A stretch of 64,000 nt of DNA from Rikenellaceae bacterium (GTDB lineage Bacteria > Bacteroidota > Bacteroidia > Bacteroidales > Rikenellaceae): the NCBI GenBank assembly GCA_015059735.1, contig SUZX01000001.1:1-64000 (forward strand). Reading direction: 5' to 3'. Positions within the stretch are counted from its first letter, which is position 1. The number at the start of each line of letters is the position of its first letter. Both the position numbers and the translations under genes were made by a program. Positions 1-9,440 of the stretch are shown piece by piece. The notes beneath the pieces are model-generated. The model was given only the letters and a program-made list of their open reading frames with translations, had not been told where the DNA came from and did not search any database.

Positions 1-43
1 ATCAAAGGTAAATCCAACTTACCGCCCATCTGCGGGCTGGTTT

Positions 44-65
44 ATCCAAGTAAAATCCAAGTAAA
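44..65. repeat. Tandem 11-bp repeat
   Basis: ATCCAAGTAAA occurs twice back to back (44-54 and 55-65) and runs straight into the first copy of the 15-bp direct repeat at 66. It may be part of a regulator-binding array, but it is only two units. Confidence 0.7.
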
Positions 66-171
66 TGTACATTTCGTTTTGCGCCCAAATTTTAGACGCT
101 CTTCCGTAACTCACTGACTACTACACCTCTAACCCTCTTTTGTCCTCTACACTACTTGTACATTTCGTTTT
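66..171. repeat. 15-bp direct repeat pair upstream of the mannan operon
   Basis: TGTACATTTCGTTTT is present at 66-80 and again at 157-171, 91 bp apart. Both copies are followed a few bases later by GCCCA. Paired direct repeats upstream of a glycan operon fit sites for a transcriptional activator, but this is inference from position only. Confidence 0.6.
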
Positions 172-276
172 CCTGCCCATACATTTTTTTTGAACGAACA
201 ATCCTTGACTGAAAAATATATGATTAAAAGGAGAATGTGATTTTTTTGAGCCGTTCCACTGTTTGTGGCTTTTAGG

Positions 277-308
277 ATTGCATAACCCATAAATTTATAT
301 TATCTTTA
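277..308 (+). promoter_or_regulatory. Possible promoter of the mannan operon
   Basis: TATCTTTA at 301-308 resembles the Bacteroidetes -7 box TAnnTTTG with one mismatch, and ATTG at 277-280 lies 20 bp upstream where the -33 element is expected. The start codon at 352 would give a leader of about 40 nt. Confidence 0.4.
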
Positions 309-351
309 ACCCCAAATAACCGATCATGTTAAAATTAATAACCGAATAACC

Positions 352-1359
352 ATGAAAGACTTGAAAATTGTAGGTCCGGCACTTCCGGATATGCCTTGGG
401 AAGAGCGTCCCGCCGGCTCTAATGAGGTAATGTGGCGTTATAGTGCTAACCCTATCATTCCGCGCAATTTACTTTCGACATCCAACTCGATTTTTAACTC
501 GGCTGTTGTTCCGTTCAAATGCGGTAAATACAACTATGCCGGAGTCTTCCGTTGTGACGATACCAACCGCCGCATGCGTATCCATGTAGGTTTTTCGGTC
601 AACGGTATTGATTGGGAGATCGAAGAGGCTGATTTTCATTTGGAGGGTGCTGATCCCGAAGTGGGAGAGTGGGTCTATGGTTACGATCCACGCGTTGCAA
701 AGATCGATGATAAATACTATGTGACATGGTGCAATGGCTATCATGGCCCGACCATCGGTATCGCTTGGACCACCGATTTCAAAACTTTCCACCAACTCGA
801 AAACGCTTTCCTGCCCTATAACCGCAACGGTGTACTCTTCCCGCGTAAGATCGGAGGCAAATTTGCCATGCTTTCGCGCCCGAGCGATACCGGACATACT
901 CCTTTTGGCGATATCTTCTATTCCGAATCCCCCGATATGGAGTTTTGGGGTCGCCACCGCCATGTGATGTCACCGGCTCCCTTCGAGCAGAGTGCTTGGC
1001 AGTGTATGAAGATTGGAGCAGGTCCCGTACCTATCGAAACTAGCGAGGGGTGGCTACTTATCTATCATGGCGTTCTACGTTCTTGCAACGGCTATGTTTA
1101 TGCCTTCGGTTCGGCTTTGCTGGATCTTGAAGAACCGTGGAAGGTTATAGCTCGCAGTGGCCCTTATCTGATCTCACCGCGTGAGATCTATGAACTTACG
1201 GGTGATGTGCCGAATGTGACATTCCCATGTGCTGCATTGCATGATCCCGATACCGGCCGTATTGCTGTCTATTACGGATGTGCCGATACGGTTACGGGAT
1301 TGGCTTTCGGTTATATTCCCGAAATTGTAGAGTTCACCAAGAAAAACAGTATCCTCTAA
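352..1359 (+). CDS. GH130 beta-1,4-mannosyl-GlcNAc phosphorylase-like protein
   Basis: A 335-residue cytoplasmic-type protein with no signal peptide, of the length and pattern of GH130 five-bladed propeller phosphorylases. Visible family blocks include NPIIPR near residue 35, YGYDPRV near 112, GAGPVPI near 226 and IYHG near 242. Relatives in Bacteroides phosphorolyse Man-beta-1,4-GlcNAc, the disaccharide left after N-glycan trimming, to mannose-1-phosphate and GlcNAc. It is the first gene of the operon, and its stop codon overlaps the next ATG (TAATG), so translation is probably coupled. The exact linkage specificity cannot be read from sequence alone; a mannan-chain phosphorylase is the alternative. 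Confidence 0.88.
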   Translation: MKDLKIVGPALPDMPWEERPAGSNEVMWRYSANPIIPRNLLSTSNSIFNSAVVPFKCGKYNYAGVFRCDDTNRRMRIHVGFSVNGIDWEIEEADFHLEGADPEVGEWVYGYDPRVAKIDDKYYVTWCNGYHGPTIGIAWTTDFKTFHQLENAFLPYNRNGVLFPRKIGGKFAMLSRPSDTGHTPFGDIFYSESPDMEFWGRHRHVMSPAPFEQSAWQCMKIGAGPVPIETSEGWLLIYHGVLRSCNGYVYAFGSALLDLEEPWKVIARSGPYLISPREIYELTGDVPNVTFPCAALHDPDTGRIAVYYGCADTVTGLAFGYIPEIVEFTKKNSIL

Positions 1360-3638
1360 TGAACTTGCGACAAAGATTTTGGGCTGCGACATTTGTCGCA
1401 GCCGTTTTCGCTCTACCGGTTGATGCGCAACAAACCCCTTCGGGACAGCTCGGAACTGCTGATCCTGTCGCGTGTGTAGTACCGTTTGTCGGTACCACCA
1501 ATTTTGGTACAACCAACCCGGGTGCTGTGCTGCCGCATGGCATGATGGCTGTTGTGCCATTCAATGTGATGGGATCTGCAAAAAATGTGCATGATAAAGA
1601 TTCTCGTTGGTGGTCAACACCTTATGAATACCACAACAAATTTTTTACCGGTTTTGCACATGGCGCACTCAGTGGAGTGGGATGTCCTGAGATGGGAGCA
1701 TTGCTCACGATGGCTATTACCGGAGACTTGGAGGTCGATTACCGCAACTACGGTAGCGAATATCGCGATGAAACGGCTTCTCCCGGGTATTACGCCCTTT
1801 CGTTATCGAGATATGGCGTGCGTGCCGAAGCAACTGCTACGGCTCGTACCTCGGCCGAGCGTTATACCTTTCCGGCCGGCAAAGGACACATTCTGCTGAA
1901 TTTGGGTGAAGGCCTTACCAATGAGAGTGGAGCTACTGTTCGACGAGTGAGTGCTACCGAGATAGAAGGCTCGAAACTGCTGGGAACATTCTGCTATAAT
2001 CCGCAGACAGTCTTTCCGATCTATTTCGTGTTGCGCGTGACGAAAACTCCCACTGCTTCTGGCTATTGGAAAAAACAACGTCCCATGAAAGGTGTTGAGG
2101 CCGAATGGACTCCGGATAACGGACGCTATAAACTCTATACCCGTTATGGCCGTGACCTGTCGGGTGATGACATCGGCTATTGGTTTACGTTCGATAATCT
2201 TACTGCCGGTGAACAGGTCGAAATACGCATGGGGATCTCGTTTGTTTCGACAGAAAATGCCCGCCGCAATCTCGATGCCGAACAGCCGGCTGCCATGACT
2301 TTCGATTCGATACAAGCCGCTGCCCGTAACCGTTGGAACGATGATTTGGGGCGTATTCGTATCTTTGGAGGATCGGAGGAGCAACGCAAAGTCTTCTATA
2401 CGGCACTCTATCATGCCTTGATACATCCCAACCTACTGAATGATGTCAATGGCGAATATCCGCTGATGGAGTCCGATGGTGTGGGTGTTACCGAGGGTAA
2501 TCGTTATACCGTTTTCTCGTTGTGGGATACTTATCGCAACCTTCATCAGTTGATGACTTTGGTCTATCCCGAGCGCCAAATCGATATGGTGCGCTCGATG
2601 ATCGATATGTACCGCGAGTGGGGGTGGTTGCCCAAATGGGAACTTTATGGTCGTGAGACTTTTACGATGGAGGGAGATCCTGCCATTCCGGTAATTGTCG
2701 ATACATGGATGAAAGGCTTGCGCGATTTTGATGTCGAAACAGCTTATGCCGCCATGCGAAAATCGGCTACTACTGCAGGAGCTCAAAATCGTATGCGTCC
2801 CGATATCGATCCCTATATCGAACGAGGCTATGTGCCGTTGGGATGGTTTGCCGCCGACCTTTCGGGCGATAACTCCGTTTCGCACGCTTTGGAGTATTAT
2901 GTAGCCGACAATGCGTTGTCGCAATTTGCTGCCGCCCTCGGTAAAACCGATGATGCCACCCTCTTCCGCAATCGTTCGTTGGGCTATAAACACTACTATT
3001 GCCCCGAGTTCGGTACCCTGCGTCCGCGTACCAAGTCGGGCGAGTTCCTTACGCCGTTCAATCCGCGTCAAGGCGAGAATTTCGAACACGTCCCCGGGTT
3101 TCATGAGGGGTCGGCATGGAATTATACCTTCTTTGTGCCACACGATGTCGAGGGTCTTGCCAAACTGATGGGAGGCTCGAAGAAATTTGTTGCCAAACTC
3201 CAAAAAGTTTTCGACGAAGGACTTTACGATCCGGCGAACGAACCCGATATTGCCTATGCCTATCTTTTCAGCCGTTTTCGGGGTGAAGAGTGGCGTACCC
3301 AGCATGAGGTGCGTCGGTTACTCGACAAATACTTTACTACACGTCCCGATGGAATCCCGGGTAACGATGATACCGGCACAATGTCTGCTTGGGCGGTCTT
3401 TTCGATGTTAGGGTTCTATCCCGACTGCCCGGGAGAACCCTATTATACCCTTACCGCACCGACTTTCGATCGTGCCGAGATCGATACCGCCAGTGGTACA
3501 TTGGTCATTGAGAAACAGGGTGTGGGGTATATCTCTCGTATGGTGTTGGGAAACAAACCGCTGAAAAAATACCGCATTTCCCATGCCGAGTTGTTGCAAG
3601 CCGAAACGTTGAGTTTTAATTTACAATCCCGTAAGTAA
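1359..3638 (+). CDS. GH92 alpha-mannosidase, secreted (copy 1)
   Basis: A 759-residue GH92 exo-alpha-mannosidase. An in-frame ORF reaches back into the GH130 gene, but the ATG at 1359 is chosen because it starts a classic signal peptide ([12 protein letters not shown]... ending ALPVDAQ) and overlaps the previous stop as TAATG. GH92 hallmarks include FVGTTNFGTTNPGAVLPHGM near the N-terminus, VFSLWDTYR, and GNDDTGTMSAW near the C-terminus with the probable catalytic-base aspartate. The block that reads GNEPSHH in copy 2 reads ANEPD here, which suggests a different linkage preference or weaker activity. Calcium-dependent inverting removal of terminal mannose in the periplasm or at the cell surface is expected from the family. 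Confidence 0.9.
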   Translation: MNLRQRFWAATFVAAVFALPVDAQQTPSGQLGTADPVACVVPFVGTTNFGTTNPGAVLPHGMMAVVPFNVMGSAKNVHDKDSRWWSTPYEYHNKFFTGFAHGALSGVGCPEMGALLTMAITGDLEVDYRNYGSEYRDETASPGYYALSLSRYGVRAEATATARTSAERYTFPAGKGHILLNLGEGLTNESGATVRRVSATEIEGSKLLGTFCYNPQTVFPIYFVLRVTKTPTASGYWKKQRPMKGVEAEWTPDNGRYKLYTRYGRDLSGDDIGYWFTFDNLTAGEQVEIRMGISFVSTENARRNLDAEQPAAMTFDSIQAAARNRWNDDLGRIRIFGGSEEQRKVFYTALYHALIHPNLLNDVNGEYPLMESDGVGVTEGNRYTVFSLWDTYRNLHQLMTLVYPERQIDMVRSMIDMYREWGWLPKWELYGRETFTMEGDPAIPVIVDTWMKGLRDFDVETAYAAMRKSATTAGAQNRMRPDIDPYIERGYVPLGWFAADLSGDNSVSHALEYYVADNALSQFAAALGKTDDATLFRNRSLGYKHYYCPEFGTLRPRTKSGEFLTPFNPRQGENFEHVPGFHEGSAWNYTFFVPHDVEGLAKLMGGSKKFVAKLQKVFDEGLYDPANEPDIAYAYLFSRFRGEEWRTQHEVRRLLDKYFTTRPDGIPGNDDTGTMSAWAVFSMLGFYPDCPGEPYYTLTAPTFDRAEIDTASGTLVIEKQGVGYISRMVLGNKPLKKYRISHAELLQAETLSFNLQSRK

Positions 3639-3640
3639 CG

Positions 3641-5857
3641 ATGTCTGTTCTTCGATATGTTTGTTTGTTGCTGATACTTGGGTTTACAACATGTCCTGTA
3701 AACGCCCAACGTATTGTCCGTAATGGAGCGCCCAAAGGGCGTATTGTATTGGCTGAGTCTAGCGATGCAACTGCCATGCAAGCTGCACGATTGTTACAAC
3801 GCTTTATTCAAGAGTCGAGTGGAGCGGAATTGCCTATCCTTTCGGTTGCCAAACCCCGTTCGGGCGATGTGGTGATCGGCCGACTCTCGGCGGTTGGTTT
3901 GTCGGATAACCTGCCGAACTTGACCAAAGATGGTTATTGCCTACGCAACTCCGATGGTGTTCTGCGAATCGGCAGCGGAGGAGGTAAGGGAACTGTATAT
4001 GGTGTCGTTACACTTTTGGAACGTTACCTCGGCATGAACTACTATGCGGCTCATGCATATGATCTCAATCGACAGACAACGATTGAATTCCCGCCGATAA
4101 ATATCGTCGAAAATCCTGCTTTTCGCTATCGGCAAAGTCAGGCTTATGGTATGCGTCAGGATTCGGTCTATCGCTTGTTCTTACGTTTAGATCAGCCGGA
4201 AGATATCTTTGTTGATCGACTGTGGGTCCATACGTTCAATCGATTGCTACCGGCATCAGTCTATGGTGCGAAACATCCCGAATATTACTCGTTTATCAAC
4301 GGAATGCGTCGCCCGGGACGTGCTAGTCAATGGTGCCTGACCAATAACGAGGTCTTCGAGATAGTTGCTGCGCGTATCGACTCGATTTTTCGAGCCAATC
4401 CTGATCGCACGATGATTTCCGTAAGCCAAAACGATAGTAATTTTACCTATTGTCGTTGCGAAGAGTGCGAAAAGGTCAATATCGAAGAGGGGTCTCCGGC
4501 CGGTAATTACATCCGATTTCTCAACCGATTGGCCGAGCGTTTTCCGGATAAAGAGTTCTCTACATTGGCTTATCTCTTTACCATGAAACCGCCGCGCCAT
4601 GTGCGTCCGCATCCAAATGTCAATATTATGTTGTGTGATATTGATTGTGATCGCGAAGTTCCGCTTACCGACAATGTTTCGGGTCGTGAATTTATCGAGG
4701 CTTTGAAGGGTTGGGATGCCCTTACCGATAATATTTTTGTATGGGACTATGGAATCAATTTTGACAATATGGTCGCACCGTTCCCCAATTTTCCGATTTT
4801 GAAACCCAACATCCAGCTTTTCCGCAAACATGGGGTTACGATGCACTTCTCGCAGATCGGAGGAGCATATGGCGGTGATTTCTCGGAATTGCGCTCCTAT
4901 GTAGTCAGCAAATTAATGTGGAATCCCGATCAGGATACCGATTCGCTGATGCTTCATTTCATGCGTGGCTACTATGGTGCGGCTGCTCCTTTCCTCTACC
5001 AGTACGAGAAATTATTGGAAGGGGCTCTGCTTGCCGGCGGACAACGGTTGTGGATTTATGACTCGCCCGTGTCGCATAAAAACGGGATGCTCAACGAGGT
5101 CTGCCGAAAACGTTATAATCAACTTTTCGATCGGGCAGAGCAAGCTGTGTCGGGTGATTCGGTCTTGTTGCGGAGGGTACACTTGGCGCGGTTACCGTTG
5201 CTTTATTCCGATTTGGAGATTGCCCGTACAACCTCCGATAAAGATCTCAACGAGGTCGTTCGCAAACTGAATACATTCGAGAGATATGTTACCGATTTCG
5301 GTATCCCGACACTTAACGAGCGCAGGAACTCTCCGGTGGATTATTGCCGCCTCTATCGCCAACGCTATCTTCCTTCCGAAACAAAGAATTTGGCTTGTGG
5401 TGCTTCCATTCGTTGGATCACTCCTCCGGCTGAGAAATATCGCAAGTTGGGCGAAACAACGCTTACCGACGGCCTATTTGGTGGAGCCTCTTTCACCGAT
5501 AGTTGGACCGGTTGGGAAGGTTGTGACGGTGCTTTTGTCGTCGATTTGGGCGCAGAAAAAAGCATTACTACCATCGAAACCGATTTCCTGCACCAACTCG
5601 GACAATGGATTCTTTTACCCCGTTCGGTAACCTACTCGATCTCTTCCGATGATCAAACCTATCAGCCTTTTGGTCGTGTGGATTTTCCGGAGGATCAATC
5701 GGTCCCCGTGAAATTTGTGCCGGCTACCGTTACTCGTCCGGAGGTGCAGGCTCGATATGTTCGTGTCGATGTTGAAGGAGTGAAAATCTGTCCATCGTGG
5801 CACTATGGAGTGGGATGTCCCTGCTGGTTCTTCCTCGATGAAATAACCATACGATAA
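3641..5857 (+). CDS. DUF4838 secreted protein with C-terminal discoidin-like domain
   Basis: A 738-residue protein with a signal peptide (residues 1-22, ending PVNAQ). It has a GH67-N-like alpha/beta N-terminal region and a DUF4838 core around residues 240-500, including VSQNDSNFTYCRCEECEKVN and a conserved MLCDIDCDREVP stretch. The C-terminal part from about 590 resembles an F5/8 type C (discoidin) carbohydrate-binding fold. DUF4838 is related to TIM-barrel glycosidases, but no activity is settled to my knowledge. It sits two bases after GH92 copy 1 in a mannose-releasing operon, so a role on the same glycan, such as a hexosaminidase-like step on the GlcNAc core, is a reasonable but untested inference. 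Confidence 0.8.
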   Translation: MSVLRYVCLLLILGFTTCPVNAQRIVRNGAPKGRIVLAESSDATAMQAARLLQRFIQESSGAELPILSVAKPRSGDVVIGRLSAVGLSDNLPNLTKDGYCLRNSDGVLRIGSGGGKGTVYGVVTLLERYLGMNYYAAHAYDLNRQTTIEFPPINIVENPAFRYRQSQAYGMRQDSVYRLFLRLDQPEDIFVDRLWVHTFNRLLPASVYGAKHPEYYSFINGMRRPGRASQWCLTNNEVFEIVAARIDSIFRANPDRTMISVSQNDSNFTYCRCEECEKVNIEEGSPAGNYIRFLNRLAERFPDKEFSTLAYLFTMKPPRHVRPHPNVNIMLCDIDCDREVPLTDNVSGREFIEALKGWDALTDNIFVWDYGINFDNMVAPFPNFPILKPNIQLFRKHGVTMHFSQIGGAYGGDFSELRSYVVSKLMWNPDQDTDSLMLHFMRGYYGAAAPFLYQYEKLLEGALLAGGQRLWIYDSPVSHKNGMLNEVCRKRYNQLFDRAEQAVSGDSVLLRRVHLARLPLLYSDLEIARTTSDKDLNEVVRKLNTFERYVTDFGIPTLNERRNSPVDYCRLYRQRYLPSETKNLACGASIRWITPPAEKYRKLGETTLTDGLFGGASFTDSWTGWEGCDGAFVVDLGAEKSITTIETDFLHQLGQWILLPRSVTYSISSDDQTYQPFGRVDFPEDQSVPVKFVPATVTRPEVQARYVRVDVEGVKICPSWHYGVGCPCWFFLDEITIR

Positions 5858-5881
5858 CCTATTAATTTTAACCGATTATAA

Positions 5882-8800
5882 ATGAAATTCAATCGTTTTT
5901 TTGCAATTCTGTTCGGAGTTTGGCTGTTAAGTTCCTGCTCCGATTCGAGTCCCGAAAAACTTACGGCACTGGTCGATCCACATATCGGAACCGGTGGACA
6001 TGGCCATGTTTTTGTGGGTGCCAATGTCCCGTTCGGTATGGTGCAATTGGGTCCGACAAGTATCCCCCAAAGTTGGGATTGGTGTTCGGGATATCATGCG
6101 AGCGACTCTACGGTCATTGGTTTTTCTCATACCCATTTGAGCGGTACGGGTATCGGTGATCTGTTCGATGTTACCGTGATGCCTGTTGTCGGCGAGGTGA
6201 CTTATGCGCGTGGTACGCACGACGATCCGCAGTCGGGACTGTGGTCTATGGCCGACCGTTCGCAAGAGATTGTTCGCCCGGGCTACTATTCTGTCCCATT
6301 GATCCGCTATGGCGTTCGTGCAGAGATGACTGCCACAACGCGCGTGGGATTGCACCGTTATACTTTTCCTGCGGCCGAAGATGCTGCTTTGGTTTTCGAT
6401 CTCGAAAATGGCGGTTGTTGGGATAAAGCTACCGAAACACATATCGAACAGGAGAATGATACCCGTATTTCGGGTTGGCGTTATTCGACAGGGTGGGCTA
6501 AAAATCAGCGTGTTTATTTTGTCGCCGAACTCTCGAAACCGATCTCTAAGTTCGAGCGTTGTGGTGTAGATAATCGCTATGCCCGTCTTTCGTTTGCGAC
6601 ATCGCAAGATGAACAGGTGTTGTTGAAAGTCGCTCTTTCGGCGGTAAGTGTTGAGGGTGCCCGCGCCAATCTGATGTCAGAACTTCCCGAATGGGATTTC
6701 GATGCTGCGGTAGCTGCTGCCGATATGGCTTGGGAAAGCGAACTTTCGAAAATTCGAGTAGAGAGTTCTGATCTTCCGGCTCGAAAAATCTTTTATACGG
6801 CACTCTATCATGCGATGGTTGCTCCCGTAACTTTCAGTGATGTCGATGGTCGTTATCGTGGTGCCGATGATACGGTTCGCGAGAACCCGAATCGTACCAC
6901 CTATACGGTCTTCTCGCTTTGGGATACATACCGTGCCAAAATGCCACTTCTAACCATTACACATCCTGAACGAATGGGAGATATTGTCAATACCATGCTC
7001 AATATTCACGACGAGCAGGGACGACTTCCGGTTTGGCATTTGTGGGGTTGCGAAACCGATTGCATGGTGGGAGATCCGGGTATGATCGTTGTTTCGGACG
7101 CCATTGTGAAAAATATTACGGGTTTCGATCGCGAACGGGCTTTCGAAGCGGTGAAACAGACTGCTCTCGATGATAATCGGGGTGGTGATCTGCGTAAGAA
7201 ATACGTGTTTATTCCCAGCGATTTGATGACTGAGTCGATTGCGTTTGATATGGAATATGCCGTTGCCGACGGAGCTGCAGCTCGTGCTGCCGAGGTGTTG
7301 GGAAAAACGGATGATGCAAAACTTTTTGCTACTCGCAGCCGTTCGTGGCGCAACTATTTCGATGCCTCTACGGGTTTCGTGCGTGGTAAATATTCTTCCG
7401 GGAAATGGCGTACTCCGTTCAGCCCGATCTCTTCATCGCACCGTGCCGATGATTATTGCGAGGGTAACGCATGGCAATATACATGGCTTGCTCCTCAGGA
7501 TGTCAAAGGCCTTGTCGAGGTCTTCGGAGGTAAAAAAGCGCTACTTACCAAACTCGATTCCCTCTTTACGATCAGTTCGGCGATCGAGGGAGATGCTTCG
7601 CCCGATATTTCGGGTTTGATCGGACAGTATGCTCATGGCAACGAGCCGAGTCACCATACACTCTACCTCTATACCATGCTCGGAGAGCCTTGGAAAACAG
7701 CCGACAAGGTGCGTGAAGTATTGACGACGCTCTACCACGACCAACCCGATGGCCTTTCGGGTAATGAGGATGTCGGTCAAATGTCTTCGTGGTATATTAT
7801 CTCCTCGTTGGGTTTTTACGAGGTCGAGCCGGCAGGTGGCCGCTATTGGTTCGGATCACCTCTCTTCGATAAGGCGAGGTTGCGTGTTGCTGGCGGTGAG
7901 TTTGTTGTTGTTGCCGAAAATAACTCCGCCGCGAATCGTTATATCCAACGTGTATGGCTCAACGGTCAACTTTATACCAAACCTTACCTTTCACATGCCG
8001 ATTTGGTTGCTGGAGGCGAATTGCGTTTCGAGATGGGTGCTGAGCCCAAAGTGTGGTATTGCCCCGATGAGCCTGCGGAGTATGCCGATCAACGACCGGC
8101 AAAGGAGCAACGTTCTTTTAGATCGGAAGCAGTGGAGAGAGAGATTGTTCGCGTGTGCAATCTGCTGACTAACGAACGTCTTCGTTGGATGTTCGCCAAC
8201 TGCTTCCCCAACACGCTTGATACCACAATCCATTATCGGGAAGACACTGCCGGAGTCCCCGATACTTATGTTTATACAGGTGACATTCCGGCCATGTGGT
8301 TGCGCGATTCGGCTGCGCAGGTGTGGCCCTATGTGGCTTTCTGTAACGAAGATCCGGCTTTGCAAAAGATGATCGCTGGTGTGATTCGTCGGCAATTCCG
8401 ATTGATCGCCATTGATCCCTATGCCAACGCTTTTAACGATGGTCCTACCGGTGCGGGACAGGATGTCGGATACCCGGGGAATAATCAAAATCCATGGGTT
8501 TTTGAACGTAAGTGGGAGATCGACTCCCATTGTTATCCGATCCGTTTGGCATATCACTATTGGAAAACCACCGGCGATACGTCGGTTTTCGATGCCGAGT
8601 GGATTGCGGCCATGCGTGCTATTCTTGCGACATTGCAGACACAGCAACGCAAAGAGGGAATCGGTGACTACATCTTTTTGCGTGTGACCGATCGCCAATT
8701 GGACACCAAATGCCATGTCGGCCGAGGTAATCCGGTAAACCCTGTGGGATTGATTGCTAGTGCTTTCCGACCTTCGGATGATGCCACAACTTTTGAGTTT

Positions 8801-9427
8801 TTGGTGCCCTCGAATTTTATGGCAGTCACATCGCTCCGCAAAGCAGCCGAAATCCTGCGAGTTGTAAATTGTGAAACCGAACTTGCCGACCAATGTTCGG
8901 CATTGGCTGCGGAAGTAGCTGCCGCTCTACAAAAACATGCCGTTGTGGAGCATCCCGAATTTGGCCCGATCTACGCCTTTGAAGTCGATGGTTTCGGAAG
9001 TGTTCAATTGATGGACGATGCCAATGTCCCCTCGTTGCTCGCTATGGCTTATTTGGGCGATGTGGAGCGTACCAATTCGATCTATGAAAATACCCGTCGC
9101 TTTGTGTGGAGCAAGGCTAATCCCTATTTTTGGCGGGGTCCTGCCGGTGAGGGTATTGGTGGGCCTCATATTGGTGTGGAAATGATCTGGCCGATGAGTA
9201 TTATGATGCGAGCGTTTACCGCCACCGATGATGCCGAAATTCGGGATTGTATCGCGCAACTTCTTGTTACCGATGCCGGTACAGGATTCATGCACGAATC
9301 GTTTTCACGACACGATGCAGCAAATTTTACCCGTCCGTGGTTTGCATGGCAAAATTCGCTCTTCGGTGAGTTGATTCTGCATTTGATCAAGAATAGTAAA
9401 CTCGATTTGTTAAACTCCATAAATTAA
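5882..9427 (+). CDS. GH92-GH125 fusion alpha-mannosidase lipoprotein
   Basis: An 1181-residue lipoprotein (lipobox LLSSC, Cys about residue 19) with two glycosidase modules in one frame. Residues about 28-725 are GH92, with GSG-rich N-terminal blocks, CMVGDPGM, the acid motif GNEPSHH and the base motif GNEDVGQMSSWY. Residues about 745-1181 are a complete GH125 (former DUF1237) exo-alpha-1,6-mannosidase, with IPAMWLRDSAAQVWPY, FRPSDDATTFEFLVPSNF and GPHIGVEMIWPMS. The expected role is to trim alpha-1,2/1,3-linked mannose with the first domain and the exposed alpha-1,6 arm with the second, probably at the outer membrane. I see no frameshift or second start at the junction, so this is a true fusion and not two misread genes. 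Confidence 0.93.
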   Translation: MKFNRFFAILFGVWLLSSCSDSSPEKLTALVDPHIGTGGHGHVFVGANVPFGMVQLGPTSIPQSWDWCSGYHASDSTVIGFSHTHLSGTGIGDLFDVTVMPVVGEVTYARGTHDDPQSGLWSMADRSQEIVRPGYYSVPLIRYGVRAEMTATTRVGLHRYTFPAAEDAALVFDLENGGCWDKATETHIEQENDTRISGWRYSTGWAKNQRVYFVAELSKPISKFERCGVDNRYARLSFATSQDEQVLLKVALSAVSVEGARANLMSELPEWDFDAAVAAADMAWESELSKIRVESSDLPARKIFYTALYHAMVAPVTFSDVDGRYRGADDTVRENPNRTTYTVFSLWDTYRAKMPLLTITHPERMGDIVNTMLNIHDEQGRLPVWHLWGCETDCMVGDPGMIVVSDAIVKNITGFDRERAFEAVKQTALDDNRGGDLRKKYVFIPSDLMTESIAFDMEYAVADGAAARAAEVLGKTDDAKLFATRSRSWRNYFDASTGFVRGKYSSGKWRTPFSPISSSHRADDYCEGNAWQYTWLAPQDVKGLVEVFGGKKALLTKLDSLFTISSAIEGDASPDISGLIGQYAHGNEPSHHTLYLYTMLGEPWKTADKVREVLTTLYHDQPDGLSGNEDVGQMSSWYIISSLGFYEVEPAGGRYWFGSPLFDKARLRVAGGEFVVVAENNSAANRYIQRVWLNGQLYTKPYLSHADLVAGGELRFEMGAEPKVWYCPDEPAEYADQRPAKEQRSFRSEAVEREIVRVCNLLTNERLRWMFANCFPNTLDTTIHYREDTAGVPDTYVYTGDIPAMWLRDSAAQVWPYVAFCNEDPALQKMIAGVIRRQFRLIAIDPYANAFNDGPTGAGQDVGYPGNNQNPWVFERKWEIDSHCYPIRLAYHYWKTTGDTSVFDAEWIAAMRAILATLQTQQRKEGIGDYIFLRVTDRQLDTKCHVGRGNPVNPVGLIASAFRPSDDATTFEFLVPSNFMAVTSLRKAAEILRVVNCETELADQCSALAAEVAAALQKHAVVEHPEFGPIYAFEVDGFGSVQLMDDANVPSLLAMAYLGDVERTNSIYENTRRFVWSKANPYFWRGPAGEGIGGPHIGVEMIWPMSIMMRAFTATDDAEIRDCIAQLLVTDAGTGFMHESFSRHDAANFTRPWFAWQNSLFGELILHLIKNSKLDLLNSIN

Positions 9428-9440
9428 ATAATCTGATCCC

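Larger units (their letters stand above)
1..351. other. Upstream intergenic region of the mannan operon
   Basis: No coding region is supported here. The stretch contains a tandem 11-bp repeat, a 15-bp direct repeat and a possible promoter (listed separately), which fits the control region of the operon that starts at 352. The gene to its left is outside the window. Confidence 0.6.
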
